The notes beneath the pieces are model-generated. The model was not told where the DNA came from. It did no database searches and worked only from the letters and a program-made list of their open reading frames with translations. From an uncultured Flammeovirgaceae bacterium (lineage in GTDB: Bacteria > Bacteroidota > Bacteroidia > Cytophagales > Cyclobacteriaceae), in contig CAKZYJ010000039.1 in the NCBI GenBank assembly GCA_937884755.1, positions 1 through 45,550 on the forward strand: a stretch of 45,550 nt of DNA, written 5' to 3'. A program made the translations under genes and the position numbers. Below, piece by piece: positions 26,783 to 34,960 of the stretch. Numbering within the stretch: the stretch's first letter is position 1; the number at the start of each line of letters is the position of its first letter.

Positions 26783-27631
26783 ATGCCAATTCTTGACGCT
26801 ATTCTATCGGCCATTACGTATCTGGCCCTCTGTTTCATTTTGTTCTTATTGGGAAAATGGGTCTACCGGCTATTTCAGCGAAAAATTAAGGTGCAGCAGG
26901 AGTTAGTGGAGAAGGATAATTTTGCGTTTGCTGTGGCCCACGTAGGGTACTTTATCGGACTGTTGTTGGCCATCGTTAGTGCCGTATCGGGACCATCCGA
27001 CGGGCTGTACTACGATATTATCGATATTACTGTTTACGGTTTGCTGGCGATTGTGCTGCTGAACTTTTCCATTTTGATTAACGATAAAATCATCCTCCGG
27101 AAATTCAGTGTCTACAAAGAAATTATTGAAGACCGTAACGTGGGGACGGGGGTGATTGAAGGAGCTAATGCTATTGGTACTGGACTAATTATTCTGGGTG
27201 CCGTATCGGGAGAAGGGGGCGGAGTTCTAACCGCGCTGGTTTTCTGGGTGGTTGGGCAACTACTGCTCATCGCCACTGCTTATATTTACGCGGCCATTAT
27301 TCCTTTTAATGTGCACGATCAGATTGAAAAGGATAACGTTGCGGTTGGCCTGGGCGTGGCTGGAGCATTAATTTCTATTGCCAACCTTATCCGCTACGGA
27401 TTAATGGGTGATTTTGTAAGCTGGGATGAGTCGCTCCTTACGGTAGGTATTGATGTGCTAATCGGCCTGGCATTTTTACCCGTAGTACGTTTGCTGACGG
27501 ATAAAATTCTGCTGCCCGGCCGAAACTTAACCGATGAACTGATAAACCAGGAACATCCTAATGTGGGGGCGGGTTTGATTGAGGCGTTTGCCTACGTAGG
27601 CGGCTCGGTGTTAATTACCTTATGTCTGTAA
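26783..27631 (+). CDS. DUF350 membrane protein (UPF0719)
   Basis: The 282-residue protein is all-membrane, with two tandem DUF350 units. Each unit has helices carrying small glycine-rich segments, such as ILFLLGKWVYRLF, AVAHVGYFIGLLLAIVSAV and GTGLIILGAVSGEGGG in the first, then VAVGLGVAGALISIANLI and NVGAGLIEAFAYVGGSVLI in the second. About eight helices are expected. Its function is not established. Related genes (YjfL type) occur next to polyamine-linked ligases and aminopropyltransferases. The last 10 bases overlap the start of the spermidine-synthase-like gene, which indicates tight co-expression. Confidence 0.88.
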   Translation: MPILDAILSAITYLALCFILFLLGKWVYRLFQRKIKVQQELVEKDNFAFAVAHVGYFIGLLLAIVSAVSGPSDGLYYDIIDITVYGLLAIVLLNFSILINDKIILRKFSVYKEIIEDRNVGTGVIEGANAIGTGLIILGAVSGEGGGVLTALVFWVVGQLLLIATAYIYAAIIPFNVHDQIEKDNVAVGLGVAGALISIANLIRYGLMGDFVSWDESLLTVGIDVLIGLAFLPVVRLLTDKILLPGRNLTDELINQEHPNVGAGLIEAFAYVGGSVLITLCL

Positions 27632-29208
27632 CCCACTCATCTACTGATAAAGATTCTTCCTGGCTTGACCGTTCTAAGTCCAGAATACTTAAGGTTTCGC
27701 TGTTTGCTACCGGGTTAGCGGGTATCGTCGCTGAATACGTACTGTCTACGCTGGCCACTTATTTTTTGGGCGATTCAGTTTTTCAGTGGACGATGATTGT
27801 CTCGTTGATGCTATTCTCCATGGGCTTGGGTAGCCGGTTGAGCCAGTTTTTTCAGAAAGATTTACTGCAAAAGTTTATCCTGGTAGAATTTACCCTGTCC
27901 GTACTTTGTGGCTTCTCAGCATTATTTGCTTACCTAGCTTCCGGCTATACCTTATACACTGGGTTAATCATTTACGCCTTGAGTATGTGTATCGGTATCC
28001 TGATCGGACTGGAGATTCCGTTAGTCATTCGGGTGAACAATACCTTTGAATCGCTGCGGATTAACGTGGCCTCGGTGATGGAAAAAGACTATTTCGGAAG
28101 TTTACTGGGAGGCGTATTCTTCGCCTTTGTTGGGCTTCCATATTTAGGGCTTACCTATACACCATTTATACTGGCCTTTATCAACTTCGCGGTAGCGATT
28201 GTACTGTTGTTCATCCTGTGGCGACATCTGTCCTCGACTAACCAAAAACTTTTAGGGGGGATTGGTAGTGGAGTCGGAGTATTGTTAATGGCCGGATTGA
28301 TTTTTGCCAAACCCATCATTCTGTTCGGTGAGCAGCAGCGTTACCGTGATAAAGTAATTTTTGAACAGCAGAGCCGCTACCAAAAAATTGTTTTGACCCA
28401 GTGGAAAGATGATTACTGGTTGTATATCAACGGAAACCAGCAGTTGAGCACGGTAGACGAAGCCCTCTATCACGAACCACTGGTGCATCCAGCGATGACC
28501 TTAGTATCGCAACCTCAGCAGGTTTTGGTACTGGGTGGGGGAGATGGCTGCGCAGTGCGGGAAATTCTAAAGTACTCGTCGGCAGACAATATCACGCTGA
28601 TTGATTTGGATCCGGCTATGACTCGCTTAGCGAAGGAACATCCGGTACTACTCAACCTGAATGATAGCTCTCTGTACCATCCGAAGGTAACTATTCAGCA
28701 TCAGGATGCTTACACCTTCTTAGATCAAACCCGCGATTACTACGATGTTATTATTGTGGATTTACCTGACCCTAAGTCGGTTGATCTGAACCGTTTGTAT
28801 ACGCTGGAGTTTTACCGTATGGCTTATCATCACTTGCGAGAAAACGGAGTACTGGTTACCCAGGCTGGCAGCCCGTACTTTGCTACGCGAGCTTACCTTT
28901 CGGTAGAGAAAAGTGTAGCGGCAGCCGGTTTTCGAACGGCTATGCTACACAACCAAATTATAACGATGGGCGAGTGGGGCTGGATACTGGGGGTGAAAAC
29001 TAATAATGAAATTAACGTAAAAGAACAGCTACAAAACCTATCGTTTAAAAATGTGCCTACCGTCTGGATCAACCAGGAAGCTATGCAACTGATGACTTCT
29101 TTCGGAAAAGACATCTATGGTTTCCCTACCGATAGTGTGGAAGTCAACCAAATCCATAACCCAGTACTTTACCAATACTACCTTAAAGGCAACTGGGACT
29201 GGTATTGA
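27622..29208 (+). CDS. Membrane-anchored spermidine synthase-like aminopropyltransferase
   Basis: Residues 1-235 contain about seven membrane helices (for example VSLFATGLAGIVAEYVLSTL and MLFSMGLGSRLSQFF). The C-terminal part is a soluble aminopropyltransferase fold. Diagnostic segments are LVLGGGDGCAVREILKYS (dcSAM site), LIDLDPAMTRLAKEH, QHQDAYTFLDQ, and the catalytic acid region VIIVDLPDPKSVDLNRLY (PDP in place of DPVGP), then QAGSPYFATRAY. The 528-residue fused membrane form is widespread in bacteria without a proven substrate. It overlaps DUF350 by 10 bases, so the product may modify a lipid or another membrane target with an aminopropyl group. That last step is inference. Confidence 0.9.
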   Translation: MSVTHSSTDKDSSWLDRSKSRILKVSLFATGLAGIVAEYVLSTLATYFLGDSVFQWTMIVSLMLFSMGLGSRLSQFFQKDLLQKFILVEFTLSVLCGFSALFAYLASGYTLYTGLIIYALSMCIGILIGLEIPLVIRVNNTFESLRINVASVMEKDYFGSLLGGVFFAFVGLPYLGLTYTPFILAFINFAVAIVLLFILWRHLSSTNQKLLGGIGSGVGVLLMAGLIFAKPIILFGEQQRYRDKVIFEQQSRYQKIVLTQWKDDYWLYINGNQQLSTVDEALYHEPLVHPAMTLVSQPQQVLVLGGGDGCAVREILKYSSADNITLIDLDPAMTRLAKEHPVLLNLNDSSLYHPKVTIQHQDAYTFLDQTRDYYDVIIVDLPDPKSVDLNRLYTLEFYRMAYHHLRENGVLVTQAGSPYFATRAYLSVEKSVAAAGFRTAMLHNQIITMGEWGWILGVKTNNEINVKEQLQNLSFKNVPTVWINQEAMQLMTSFGKDIYGFPTDSVEVNQIHNPVLYQYYLKGNWDWY

Positions 29209-29225
29209 CGATATATCTACTATCA

Positions 29226-29948
29226 TTACCTTTCAGATGATTGATCTTCACCACTTTCGCTGCTTTGGTTCTCTATTAATTTTGGCTCACTAATGTCAAT
29301 TTTATGTTGCTGTCTAGTTAAACGCTGTTCGTATCTATTACCATCAATATCTTCAAAGTGAATAATAATATTAAATGGCACCTGCTTTGAATTAAGTTCT
29401 GTCCTAGTTGAGTCAGACCTTCCGGAGAACTCTAACTTTTGATTTTGATCATATTCTTTGGTTGAGTCAAGTTTTCTTATCCTTGCTAGCTCTTCTCCTA
29501 TTTGTTCTAACCTTAAGTTTTTTGCTGTTTTACCTTTATTTTTAAGGTGAATATCGAATTTATCTACGTTTGAAAACATACCAGCACTAACAAAATGAGG
29601 CTTAATACTTAATCTTCTTTCTTTCTTCTGAAGCTCTATTATCTGTTTGTCAGTGACACGATTATGAAGAAAGACTTGATTCTGGATGTTTACTTGATCT
29701 TTAAAGATTTCATTGGACTCTCGCATCAGCTCCGAATGATATTGATACTCTGAAGTTTGTCGAGCTAACTCTTGAATCTGAAGAGCTTGAGATTGAGCTA
29801 AACTTTCAAGTGCATTTAATTTTTTTTCCTGATCTTTATTTTTCACAAAAAGGCGAAATATCCCATAGATAACTGTAGGTATTCCTAACAGGGTACCTAT
29901 TGAGCTTATCCAGTCCGTAATTTTAGGTTCAGTCCAGTCTATATCCAC
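29226..29948 (-). CDS. Hypothetical membrane-anchored coiled-coil protein
   Basis: I do not recognise this 240-residue protein. It starts with GTG at 29948. Residues about 12-35 form one membrane helix (WISSIGTLLGIPTVIYGIFR), followed by a charged coiled coil (residues 38-110, such as EKKLNALESLAQSQALQI). A compact C-terminal part (PHFVSAGMFSNVDKFDIHLK, then FNIIIHFEDIDGNRYEQRLT) has a possible beta-sandwich pattern. The end is acidic and Ser-rich. The gene and its small neighbour at 30019 are AT-rich relative to the surrounding genes, form a pocket between spermidine synthase and threonine aldolase, and may be a recent insertion. Single-helix, coiled-coil proteins of this type have many possible roles. 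Confidence 0.6.
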   Translation of the reverse strand: MDIDWTEPKITDWISSIGTLLGIPTVIYGIFRLFVKNKDQEKKLNALESLAQSQALQIQELARQTSEYQYHSELMRESNEIFKDQVNIQNQVFLHNRVTDKQIIELQKKERRLSIKPHFVSAGMFSNVDKFDIHLKNKGKTAKNLRLEQIGEELARIRKLDSTKEYDQNQKLEFSGRSDSTRTELNSKQVPFNIIIHFEDIDGNRYEQRLTRQQHKIDISEPKLIENQSSESGEDQSSER

Positions 29949-30018
29949 TTTTATATATAGTTTTTTCTAATAATCGAGGAAGAAGAATTAAGGTATAACT
30001 CCTCAAGCAGTACTACAG

Positions 30019-30234
30019 CTAGCCAGGCTCTAATATTACTTTTACCTTATAAGCTTTAAGGTTTTCTAACAAATTCTTTACTAGCTCTTTTTTTCTATAC
30101 TCATATTGACCACGCACGAAATCATCGTCATGGTGAATATCAATCATGTTATTGACTGACTCGATTTGTTCCAGTATATCAAGCACTTCAACTATCCACA
30201 ATGGCTTTCTAAGTTTCAGATATTCGCAGGATGT
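30019..30234 (-). CDS. Small hypothetical protein, start uncertain, possibly a fragment
   Basis: The frame is open from a stop at 30235-30237 to the stop at 30019, about 71 codons reading EYLKLRKPLWIVEVLDILEQ near the start, then IHHDDDFVRGQYEYRKKELV and LLENLKAYKVKVILE. No ATG occurs before residue Met19 of the TTG form (TTG at 30201). The alternatives are TTG 30201 or CTG 30219. The helical, Lys/Glu/Leu-rich pattern with a PLWIVE-like start resembles small Bacteroidota hypothetical proteins of about 65-75 residues as I recall them; the family match starts before the TTG, so the original start codon may be lost. Function unknown. Confidence 0.4.
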   Translation of the reverse strand, partial: TSCEYLKLRKPLWIVEVLDILEQIESVNNMIDIHHDDDFVRGQYEYRKKELVKNLLENLKAYKVKVILEPG

Positions 30235-30263
30235 TTACAACCCTTTGGCAAAATCTGGGGTCA

Positions 30264-30277
30264 TACCATTAATGGTA
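30264..30277. promoter_or_regulatory. Perfect 14-base palindrome in a non-coding gap
   Basis: TACCATTAATGGTA reads the same on both strands. It lies about 60 bases upstream of the small hypothetical gene on the minus strand and 64 bases after the threonine aldolase stop. It could be an operator for a dimeric regulator. A palindrome of this length in a random 45-kb AT-rich sequence is possible but uncommon. Confidence 0.25.
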
Positions 30278-30327
30278 CAATGCAGCTTCCTCTGATACTG
30301 AAGTAATTCTTTGTTAGAGGATGTACA

Positions 30328-30367
30328 GATCGGCAGTTGGCTATGCTGGCTGTCGATCTAATTTTTT
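30328..30367 (+). terminator. Hairpin with T-run on the plus strand, antisense to the end of threonine aldolase
   Basis: On the plus strand, 30328-30341 pairs with 30345-30358 as 14 continuous pairs (four G-U pairs) around a TAT loop, followed by TAATTTTTT. The outer stem is GATCGGCAG/CTGTCGATC. In the minus-strand RNA the G-U positions become A-C mismatches, so the plus strand is favoured. There is no plus-strand gene for more than 1.1 kb upstream. It overlaps the last codons of the aldolase gene. Confidence 0.45.
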
Positions 30368-31366
30368 CAACACATCTACCACTCTATTCAATTGCTCATC
30401 GGTAAAATCTAGATGCGTTACGAAGCGCACGTCCTGTTTGCCGAAGGCCACTGCTTTTACCCCTTTCCCTTCTAGTTGAGATAGAAATTGAGACGGAGTG
30501 ATGTCTTTTAGTGTAGCGATCACAATATTAGTTTCTACGGGCATTACCGAAGTTACGTAATCGCATTTCTTTAGTGTTTCGGCCAAAACTCTAGCTCGTT
30601 CATGGTCTTTGCTCAGTCGTTTAACATGATAATCCAGCGCGTAGATACCCGCCACGGCCAGATAACCTGCCTGGCGCATACCACCTCCAAACACCTTGCG
30701 AATTCTCCTCGCCCGCCGAATTAAATCCTGACTGCCTACCAGCACCGAGCCTACCGGAGCACCTAACCCTTTGGAAAGGCATACTGAAATAGAAGAAAAG
30801 TGCTCTCCGTACTGAGCGGGCGAATCGCCGGTAGCTTGCAGGGCATTAAAGACCCGGGCACCATCCAGATGAAGAGCCAACGAGTGCTTGTGGCAAACTT
30901 CTGATATAGCTTCTATTTGGCTCAAAGTATAGCAGGCCCCACCTCCCTTATTCATCGTATTTTCTAGTGAAACCAAACTTGTTTCCGGAAAATGAGCATC
31001 GTCAGGGTTAATATTCTCCTCCACCATTTCCGGACTAAGGATTCCGCGCACACCGTTGAGTAGCCTTACTGAGACCAAAGAATTATACGCTAGTCCACCG
31101 CCTTCGTACAGATAAATATGCGAACGCTGGTCGCAAATAACCTCTTGCTGGGGCTGGGTTTGTGCTCGAATAGCAATCTGATTAGTCATTGTTCCCGAAG
31201 GACAGAATAATCCCGCTTGCATACCGAATATACTGGCAGTTTTATTTTCTAAATCCTTTACGGTGGGATCTTCGCCAAAAACATCATCGCCAACTTTAGC
31301 CTGCATCATGGTTTCTAGCATGGCTGGAGTAGGGCGGGTTACCGTATCACTTCGTAAATCGATCAT
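30341..31366 (-). CDS. Low-specificity L-threonine aldolase
   Basis: This pyridoxal-phosphate enzyme splits L-threonine or L-allo-threonine into glycine and acetaldehyde. The 341-residue protein starts IDLRSDTVTRPTPAM, the highly conserved beginning of the family. It has DDVFGEDPTVKDLE, FCPSGTMTNQIAIRA (cofactor phosphate region), LHLDGARVFNA (Asp holding the PLP ring nitrogen), and Lys199 in CLSKGLGAPVGS, the Schiff-base lysine. The sequence is complete. It lies divergent from the sigma factor gene across a 128-base gap. An antisense hairpin overlaps its 3' end. Confidence 0.95.
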   Translation of the reverse strand: MIDLRSDTVTRPTPAMLETMMQAKVGDDVFGEDPTVKDLENKTASIFGMQAGLFCPSGTMTNQIAIRAQTQPQQEVICDQRSHIYLYEGGGLAYNSLVSVRLLNGVRGILSPEMVEENINPDDAHFPETSLVSLENTMNKGGGACYTLSQIEAISEVCHKHSLALHLDGARVFNALQATGDSPAQYGEHFSSISVCLSKGLGAPVGSVLVGSQDLIRRARRIRKVFGGGMRQAGYLAVAGIYALDYHVKRLSKDHERARVLAETLKKCDYVTSVMPVETNIVIATLKDITPSQFLSQLEGKGVKAVAFGKQDVRFVTHLDFTDEQLNRVVDVLKKLDRQPA

Positions 31367-31494
31367 AATACATTGATAAGTGTAACTTCAAAATTGCTAA
31401 TTTACCGGCGAAAACTTGAGTTACAAAAAATTTACCCAAGAACGCAACCCTACCAAAGGTGAATGCATCTTACCTCTGAAATGTATAACCGAAT

Positions 31495-32061
31495 ATGAGA
31501 TTAAACATTTACCAGAGCCGTACCTTGGATAAACTCGTTGACGGATTACGTAAGAACGACAGCCGGTCGCAGCAGGCAGTGTATGAGCGATTTTCGCCCG
31601 CCATGTTTGCGGTCAGTCTACGCTATGTGAAAGATCACGATAGTGCGCAGGATGTGCTGTTGAAGAGTTTCATGAAGGTATTTAGTAATATTCGGCAGTA
31701 CAAAGGCAAAGGTAGTTTTGAAGGTTGGATTCGCCGGATTGTGGTGAATGAGGCACTGATGTTTTTACGAAAATACAAGAATATGTCGGTAGAGGTAGAT
31801 ATTCAGGAAGCAAAAGATACTGCTGCCAGCACCTATGATCATCTGGAAGCGGAAGAACTGTTGCACGTGGTTCAGCAACTACCAGTAGGTTACCGTACGG
31901 TGTTTAATCTTTACGCTATTGAAGGATACTCCCACGCCGAGATTGCCGAAAAATTAGACATTAGTGAGGGTACATCTAAGTCGCAATTAAGTCGGGCTAA
32001 GCAACTACTCAGACAGTTACTAAATCGGCTCGATCAGTCTTATAGAGATCAAATCGGATAA
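31495..32061 (+). CDS. ECF-type RNA polymerase sigma factor
   Basis: The 188-residue protein has both sigma-70 regions of extracytoplasmic-function sigma factors: region 2 (RYVKDHDSAQDVLLKSFMKV, then GSFEGWIRRIVVNEALMF) and region 4 (LPVGYRTVFNLYAIEGYSHA, EIAEKLDISEGTSKSQLSRA). The first residues are longer than a minimal ECF factor. Two bases separate it from the next gene, which encodes a single-helix protein that is probably its anti-sigma factor. The next gene encodes an outer-membrane barrel. Together they suggest an envelope-responsive unit. Confidence 0.93.
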   Translation: MRLNIYQSRTLDKLVDGLRKNDSRSQQAVYERFSPAMFAVSLRYVKDHDSAQDVLLKSFMKVFSNIRQYKGKGSFEGWIRRIVVNEALMFLRKYKNMSVEVDIQEAKDTAASTYDHLEAEELLHVVQQLPVGYRTVFNLYAIEGYSHAEIAEKLDISEGTSKSQLSRAKQLLRQLLNRLDQSYRDQIG

Positions 32062-32063
32062 GT

Positions 32064-32795
32064 ATGAACGATATTGAAAAGTTATTTAAAGAGAAAATCC
32101 AGCATTATCCAGTTACTCCGCCTGCGGAAGTCTGGGAAACGTTGCAGGATTCTCTTCAACAGCAACGACAAAAGAAAAAAGCAGGTTGGTGGTGGATGGC
32201 TGCCTCAATTGTTCTGCTGGCTACTGCCGGAGCTTTCTTCTATCTAAACAATCAGCCAACTGTTTTACCAGAGAGTAGGGGAATTGCGAATAATCCAGTG
32301 GTGGTACAGCCGGTGGAACCCCTAAAGTCTATATCTCCAGGTTCTGATACTGAATCTGAGGTTAATCATACCGCGCCCTTGGCAACAGTTCAGCCTAAAC
32401 TGCTTCCGGTAGAAACTACGGAGTCTTCGGTAGCAGTAGTAGCTCAGACTACCCGTGTAATTAACAATCCTGAACGTATGCGACCTGTTGCCAGATTAGA
32501 TATAAGTCCTTTAGAGGAAGAAAATACGAGTATCAACCCTATGCTTCAACCGAAAAATTTAATTGCCATAGCCAAAATGCCAGTTGAAAGTACTCCTACG
32601 GTAACTATCATTTATAAGTCGGGAGGGGAAGAAGTAAAAGAAGAAAATACCAATAAAAATCCGCTAACGAAGGCAGCCAATTTCTTAGCTAGCATCAAAG
32701 AAAACGGAGTAGGTTTCTCGGAGCTTCGTTCGGCTAAATCTGAGATTATATCCAAAGCTTTTTCCAGTAAACGCGACCCTATACCCGCCGAGTAA
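32064..32795 (+). CDS. Putative anti-sigma factor, single-pass membrane protein
   Basis: The 243-residue protein has a short cytoplasmic N-terminus (MNDIEKLFKEKIQHYPVTPP, then AEVWETLQDSLQQQ). This kind of start is common in Bacteroidota membrane partners of ECF sigma factors. One membrane helix follows (WWWMAASIVLLATAGAFFYL, about residues 44-64). The rest is a low-complexity periplasmic region rich in Pro, Thr, Val and Glu with no recognised fold. The start follows the sigma gene by two bases. The role is inferred from position and topology, since no zinc-binding anti-sigma motif is visible. Confidence 0.7.
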   Translation: MNDIEKLFKEKIQHYPVTPPAEVWETLQDSLQQQRQKKKAGWWWMAASIVLLATAGAFFYLNNQPTVLPESRGIANNPVVVQPVEPLKSISPGSDTESEVNHTAPLATVQPKLLPVETTESSVAVVAQTTRVINNPERMRPVARLDISPLEEENTSINPMLQPKNLIAIAKMPVESTPTVTIIYKSGGEEVKEENTNKNPLTKAANFLASIKENGVGFSELRSAKSEIISKAFSSKRDPIPAE

Positions 32796-32836
32796 CTACG
32801 GCGCAAATTTGTAATTAACCCATTAAATTCAATACA

Positions 32837-33892
32837 ATGAAATCTATACTTACCAGCTTGCTGGCCCTGGCTAGCTACGCCCTTTACGCTAATTCCTTCG
32901 CTCCCGATACTATTATTATTCGCCTAAGTAATGGTGAAGAAGTGATGATTGTGTCGGAAAACGATAACGAAGTAGAGCTACTTCAACAGTACGATATGAA
33001 CGCTATACTGCGCGACCTTCAGCGAGATACTACGCAGGAGGGGAGTATTTACATTGAGATACAAGATCAAACCGGAAGCAGATACGATTTAGAGGAAGAA
33101 AACGATGATGACTTATCGTTGGAAGAAAAGCTAGAGCGATTGGAAAGAAAGATGGAGAGAGCAGGTAGGCAGCGGGAATATACTGCCGAATCCTCTTCTT
33201 CAGGTTCTACGCAATCTTCATCTCACTCGCATAGTCGCCGTCGCCGCAGTGGTACTAGTTCCACTATGATGTTTGATTTCGGTTTGAATAATTATTTACT
33301 CAACGGCAGGTTCCCAGATGAGACAAACGAGTTGTATACCGTAAAACCACTAGTATCCTGGAATATTGCTTTGGGAGTTACGAATACCACAAAAATAGCC
33401 GGACCTTTGTACCTAGAGTGGGGTGGAAATATAAACTGGTACAACTTTAAGTTTGAGAATGATCGTGTTCGGATGGAAAAAACTGACGATGGGGTCGTGT
33501 TTTTTGAGGACCTGGATGTGGTAGACCCCCGAAAGAGCAAATTTGTGGTGCCCTATTTGAATGCTCAAATGGTGCCTATGTTTCAGTTTGGAAAAGCCCG
33601 ACGCGACGGCTGGTTTCCCTTAGACCGAGATGATGATTCCGGATTCCGGATAGGAATGGGTGGCTACGTGGGTTACCGGGTAGGAAGCAGGCACAAGTAC
33701 GTAATCAGGGCGGATAACCGTATCCGGGTAAAAAACAGAGTGAACTACTTCGTAAACAACTGGCGCTACGGAGTTCGGTTTCAGCTAGGGTTTCGCAGCT
33801 TTGACTTTTACGCAAATTACGATCTGAATGAACTTTTTATAGAAGGCAAGGGGCCAGAATTGAATGCCTTTAGCTTTGGAATTATGTTCTAG
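32837..33892 (+). CDS. Outer-membrane beta-barrel protein of the sigma-factor operon
   Basis: The 351-residue product begins with a signal peptide (MKSILTSLLALASYALYANS, cleavage near SFA). A charged segment follows with a coiled coil (LEEKLERLERKMERAGRQRE, about residues 96-115) and a Ser/His/Arg-rich linker. From residue 135 alternating aromatic strands run to the C-terminus (FGLNNYLLNGRFPDE, YLEWGGNINWYNFKF, YGVRFQLGFRSFDFYANYDL), ending in Phe (AFSFGIMF), as expected for an outer-membrane barrel. It is the last gene of the sigma/anti-sigma operon. The stop shares four bases with the convergent PorP/SprF stop. Confidence 0.75.
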   Translation: MKSILTSLLALASYALYANSFAPDTIIIRLSNGEEVMIVSENDNEVELLQQYDMNAILRDLQRDTTQEGSIYIEIQDQTGSRYDLEEENDDDLSLEEKLERLERKMERAGRQREYTAESSSSGSTQSSSHSHSRRRRSGTSSTMMFDFGLNNYLLNGRFPDETNELYTVKPLVSWNIALGVTNTTKIAGPLYLEWGGNINWYNFKFENDRVRMEKTDDGVVFFEDLDVVDPRKSKFVVPYLNAQMVPMFQFGKARRDGWFPLDRDDDSGFRIGMGGYVGYRVGSRHKYVIRADNRIRVKNRVNYFVNNWRYGVRFQLGFRSFDFYANYDLNELFIEGKGPELNAFSFGIMF

Positions 33893-34944
33893 GGCTTCCA
33901 TAAATAATTAGGCATAAATGCCGGACAAGGGTTTTTCATAACTTTACGACTTACTTTTCCTGGTTTGGGCTTGGTAGAAAATTGTAGGGCTAACGAAACT
34001 TCGTGAGAGCCCCCCGATGAGGCGGGACCTAATTTTGAAACCGTCAGATCGTAACTATACCCGTTCGAGTATCCGTTCACTGATACCCCGAACGCAAATG
34101 CCAGGGCATCGTGATTAATAGTGCGAGGCATATCCCGTTGCAGTGGTAACCCTCGGTACCAAACCCCCAGCATTAGCATCCGGTAGAAGTAGCTCATTCC
34201 TACATCCAATTGGTTGAATCGGCCTTGCTGCCGGTACTGGAAAGAAGGATTAATACTGGATGCCATTCGGTTGCGGAATGGGCCCAGATTGATGGGGATT
34301 TTATAGCCTGCATGTACCGAGAACCGCATGGGTAGTACACTTTCTTCATCCAAAATAGACTGGTTCGGTTGGTTCAGATGGTGTAGCGCAAATCCTCCCC
34401 AAAACCGTTTATCGTAAACTAATAAACCGGTAGCAAAATCGAAGTGACTAACATTTTCCAGACTCCGTAGCGCCGGGTCGGTGCTCGGAGCATCGGGGTT
34501 TCCAAATTGCAGCTGATCGGCAAAAACTAGTTTAGAATAATCCAGGTTTTGCATAACGTAGCCTACCTGTACCGAAGGTACGGCTTGCAGTCCGTTGGTA
34601 AGTGGGATACGATAAGAATAAACTCCCCCTATTGAAGTGGACTGTAATCCGGCGGTTCCCGCCCGATCATTCATCGCAATAACGCCTACGCTACTTGCTG
34701 AGTTTTTAATGTTGTAATCGTACGAAACGGCGTAGGTAACAAATGCTTGTGGTAAGCTAGACCAGTGGTTACGGTAATTCATCGCTACTCGATGTTGGCG
34801 GGTAGCTCCGGCAAAAGACGGATTAAGATAAATAGGAGAGGAATAGTATTGCGTAAACTGAGGGTCTTGCGCCTGCAAACTTTCCGTACTAATCAGTATA
34901 AGTAATAATAGCGTAAATATTCTCACCATAGCTTCTCTATTCAT
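33889..34944 (-). CDS. PorP/SprF-family type IX secretion system membrane protein
   Basis: PorP/SprF proteins are outer-membrane barrels that help deliver or anchor type B CTD cargo of the type IX secretion system. The ATG at 34944 gives 351 residues with a signal peptide (MVRIFTLLLLILISTESLQA, cleavage before QDPQ). The diagnostic start DPQFTQYYSSPIYLNPSFAG follows and continues to the C-terminus. A start at 34977 is excluded because it is inside the upstream gene and lies before the ideal ribosome-binding site. The adjacent upstream gene encodes the likely cargo, the usual pairing. A typical Bacteroidota genome carries several such paralogs. Confidence 0.95.
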   Translation of the reverse strand: MNREAMVRIFTLLLLILISTESLQAQDPQFTQYYSSPIYLNPSFAGATRQHRVAMNYRNHWSSLPQAFVTYAVSYDYNIKNSASSVGVIAMNDRAGTAGLQSTSIGGVYSYRIPLTNGLQAVPSVQVGYVMQNLDYSKLVFADQLQFGNPDAPSTDPALRSLENVSHFDFATGLLVYDKRFWGGFALHHLNQPNQSILDEESVLPMRFSVHAGYKIPINLGPFRNRMASSINPSFQYRQQGRFNQLDVGMSYFYRMLMLGVWYRGLPLQRDMPRTINHDALAFAFGVSVNGYSNGYSYDLTVSKLGPASSGGSHEVSLALQFSTKPKPGKVSRKVMKNPCPAFMPNYLWKP

Positions 34945-34950
34945 ATCAAT

Positions 34951-34960
34951 CACCTCCTTA
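34951..34960 (-). promoter_or_regulatory. Ideal Shine-Dalgarno sequence of the PorP/SprF gene
   Basis: The minus strand reads TAAGGAGGTG, a full match to the anti-Shine-Dalgarno core, six bases before the ATG at 34944. Its first three bases are the stop codon of the upstream PKD-repeat gene (34958-34960). Translation of the cargo and partner genes is therefore likely coupled. Most genes here lack such a site. Confidence 0.85.
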
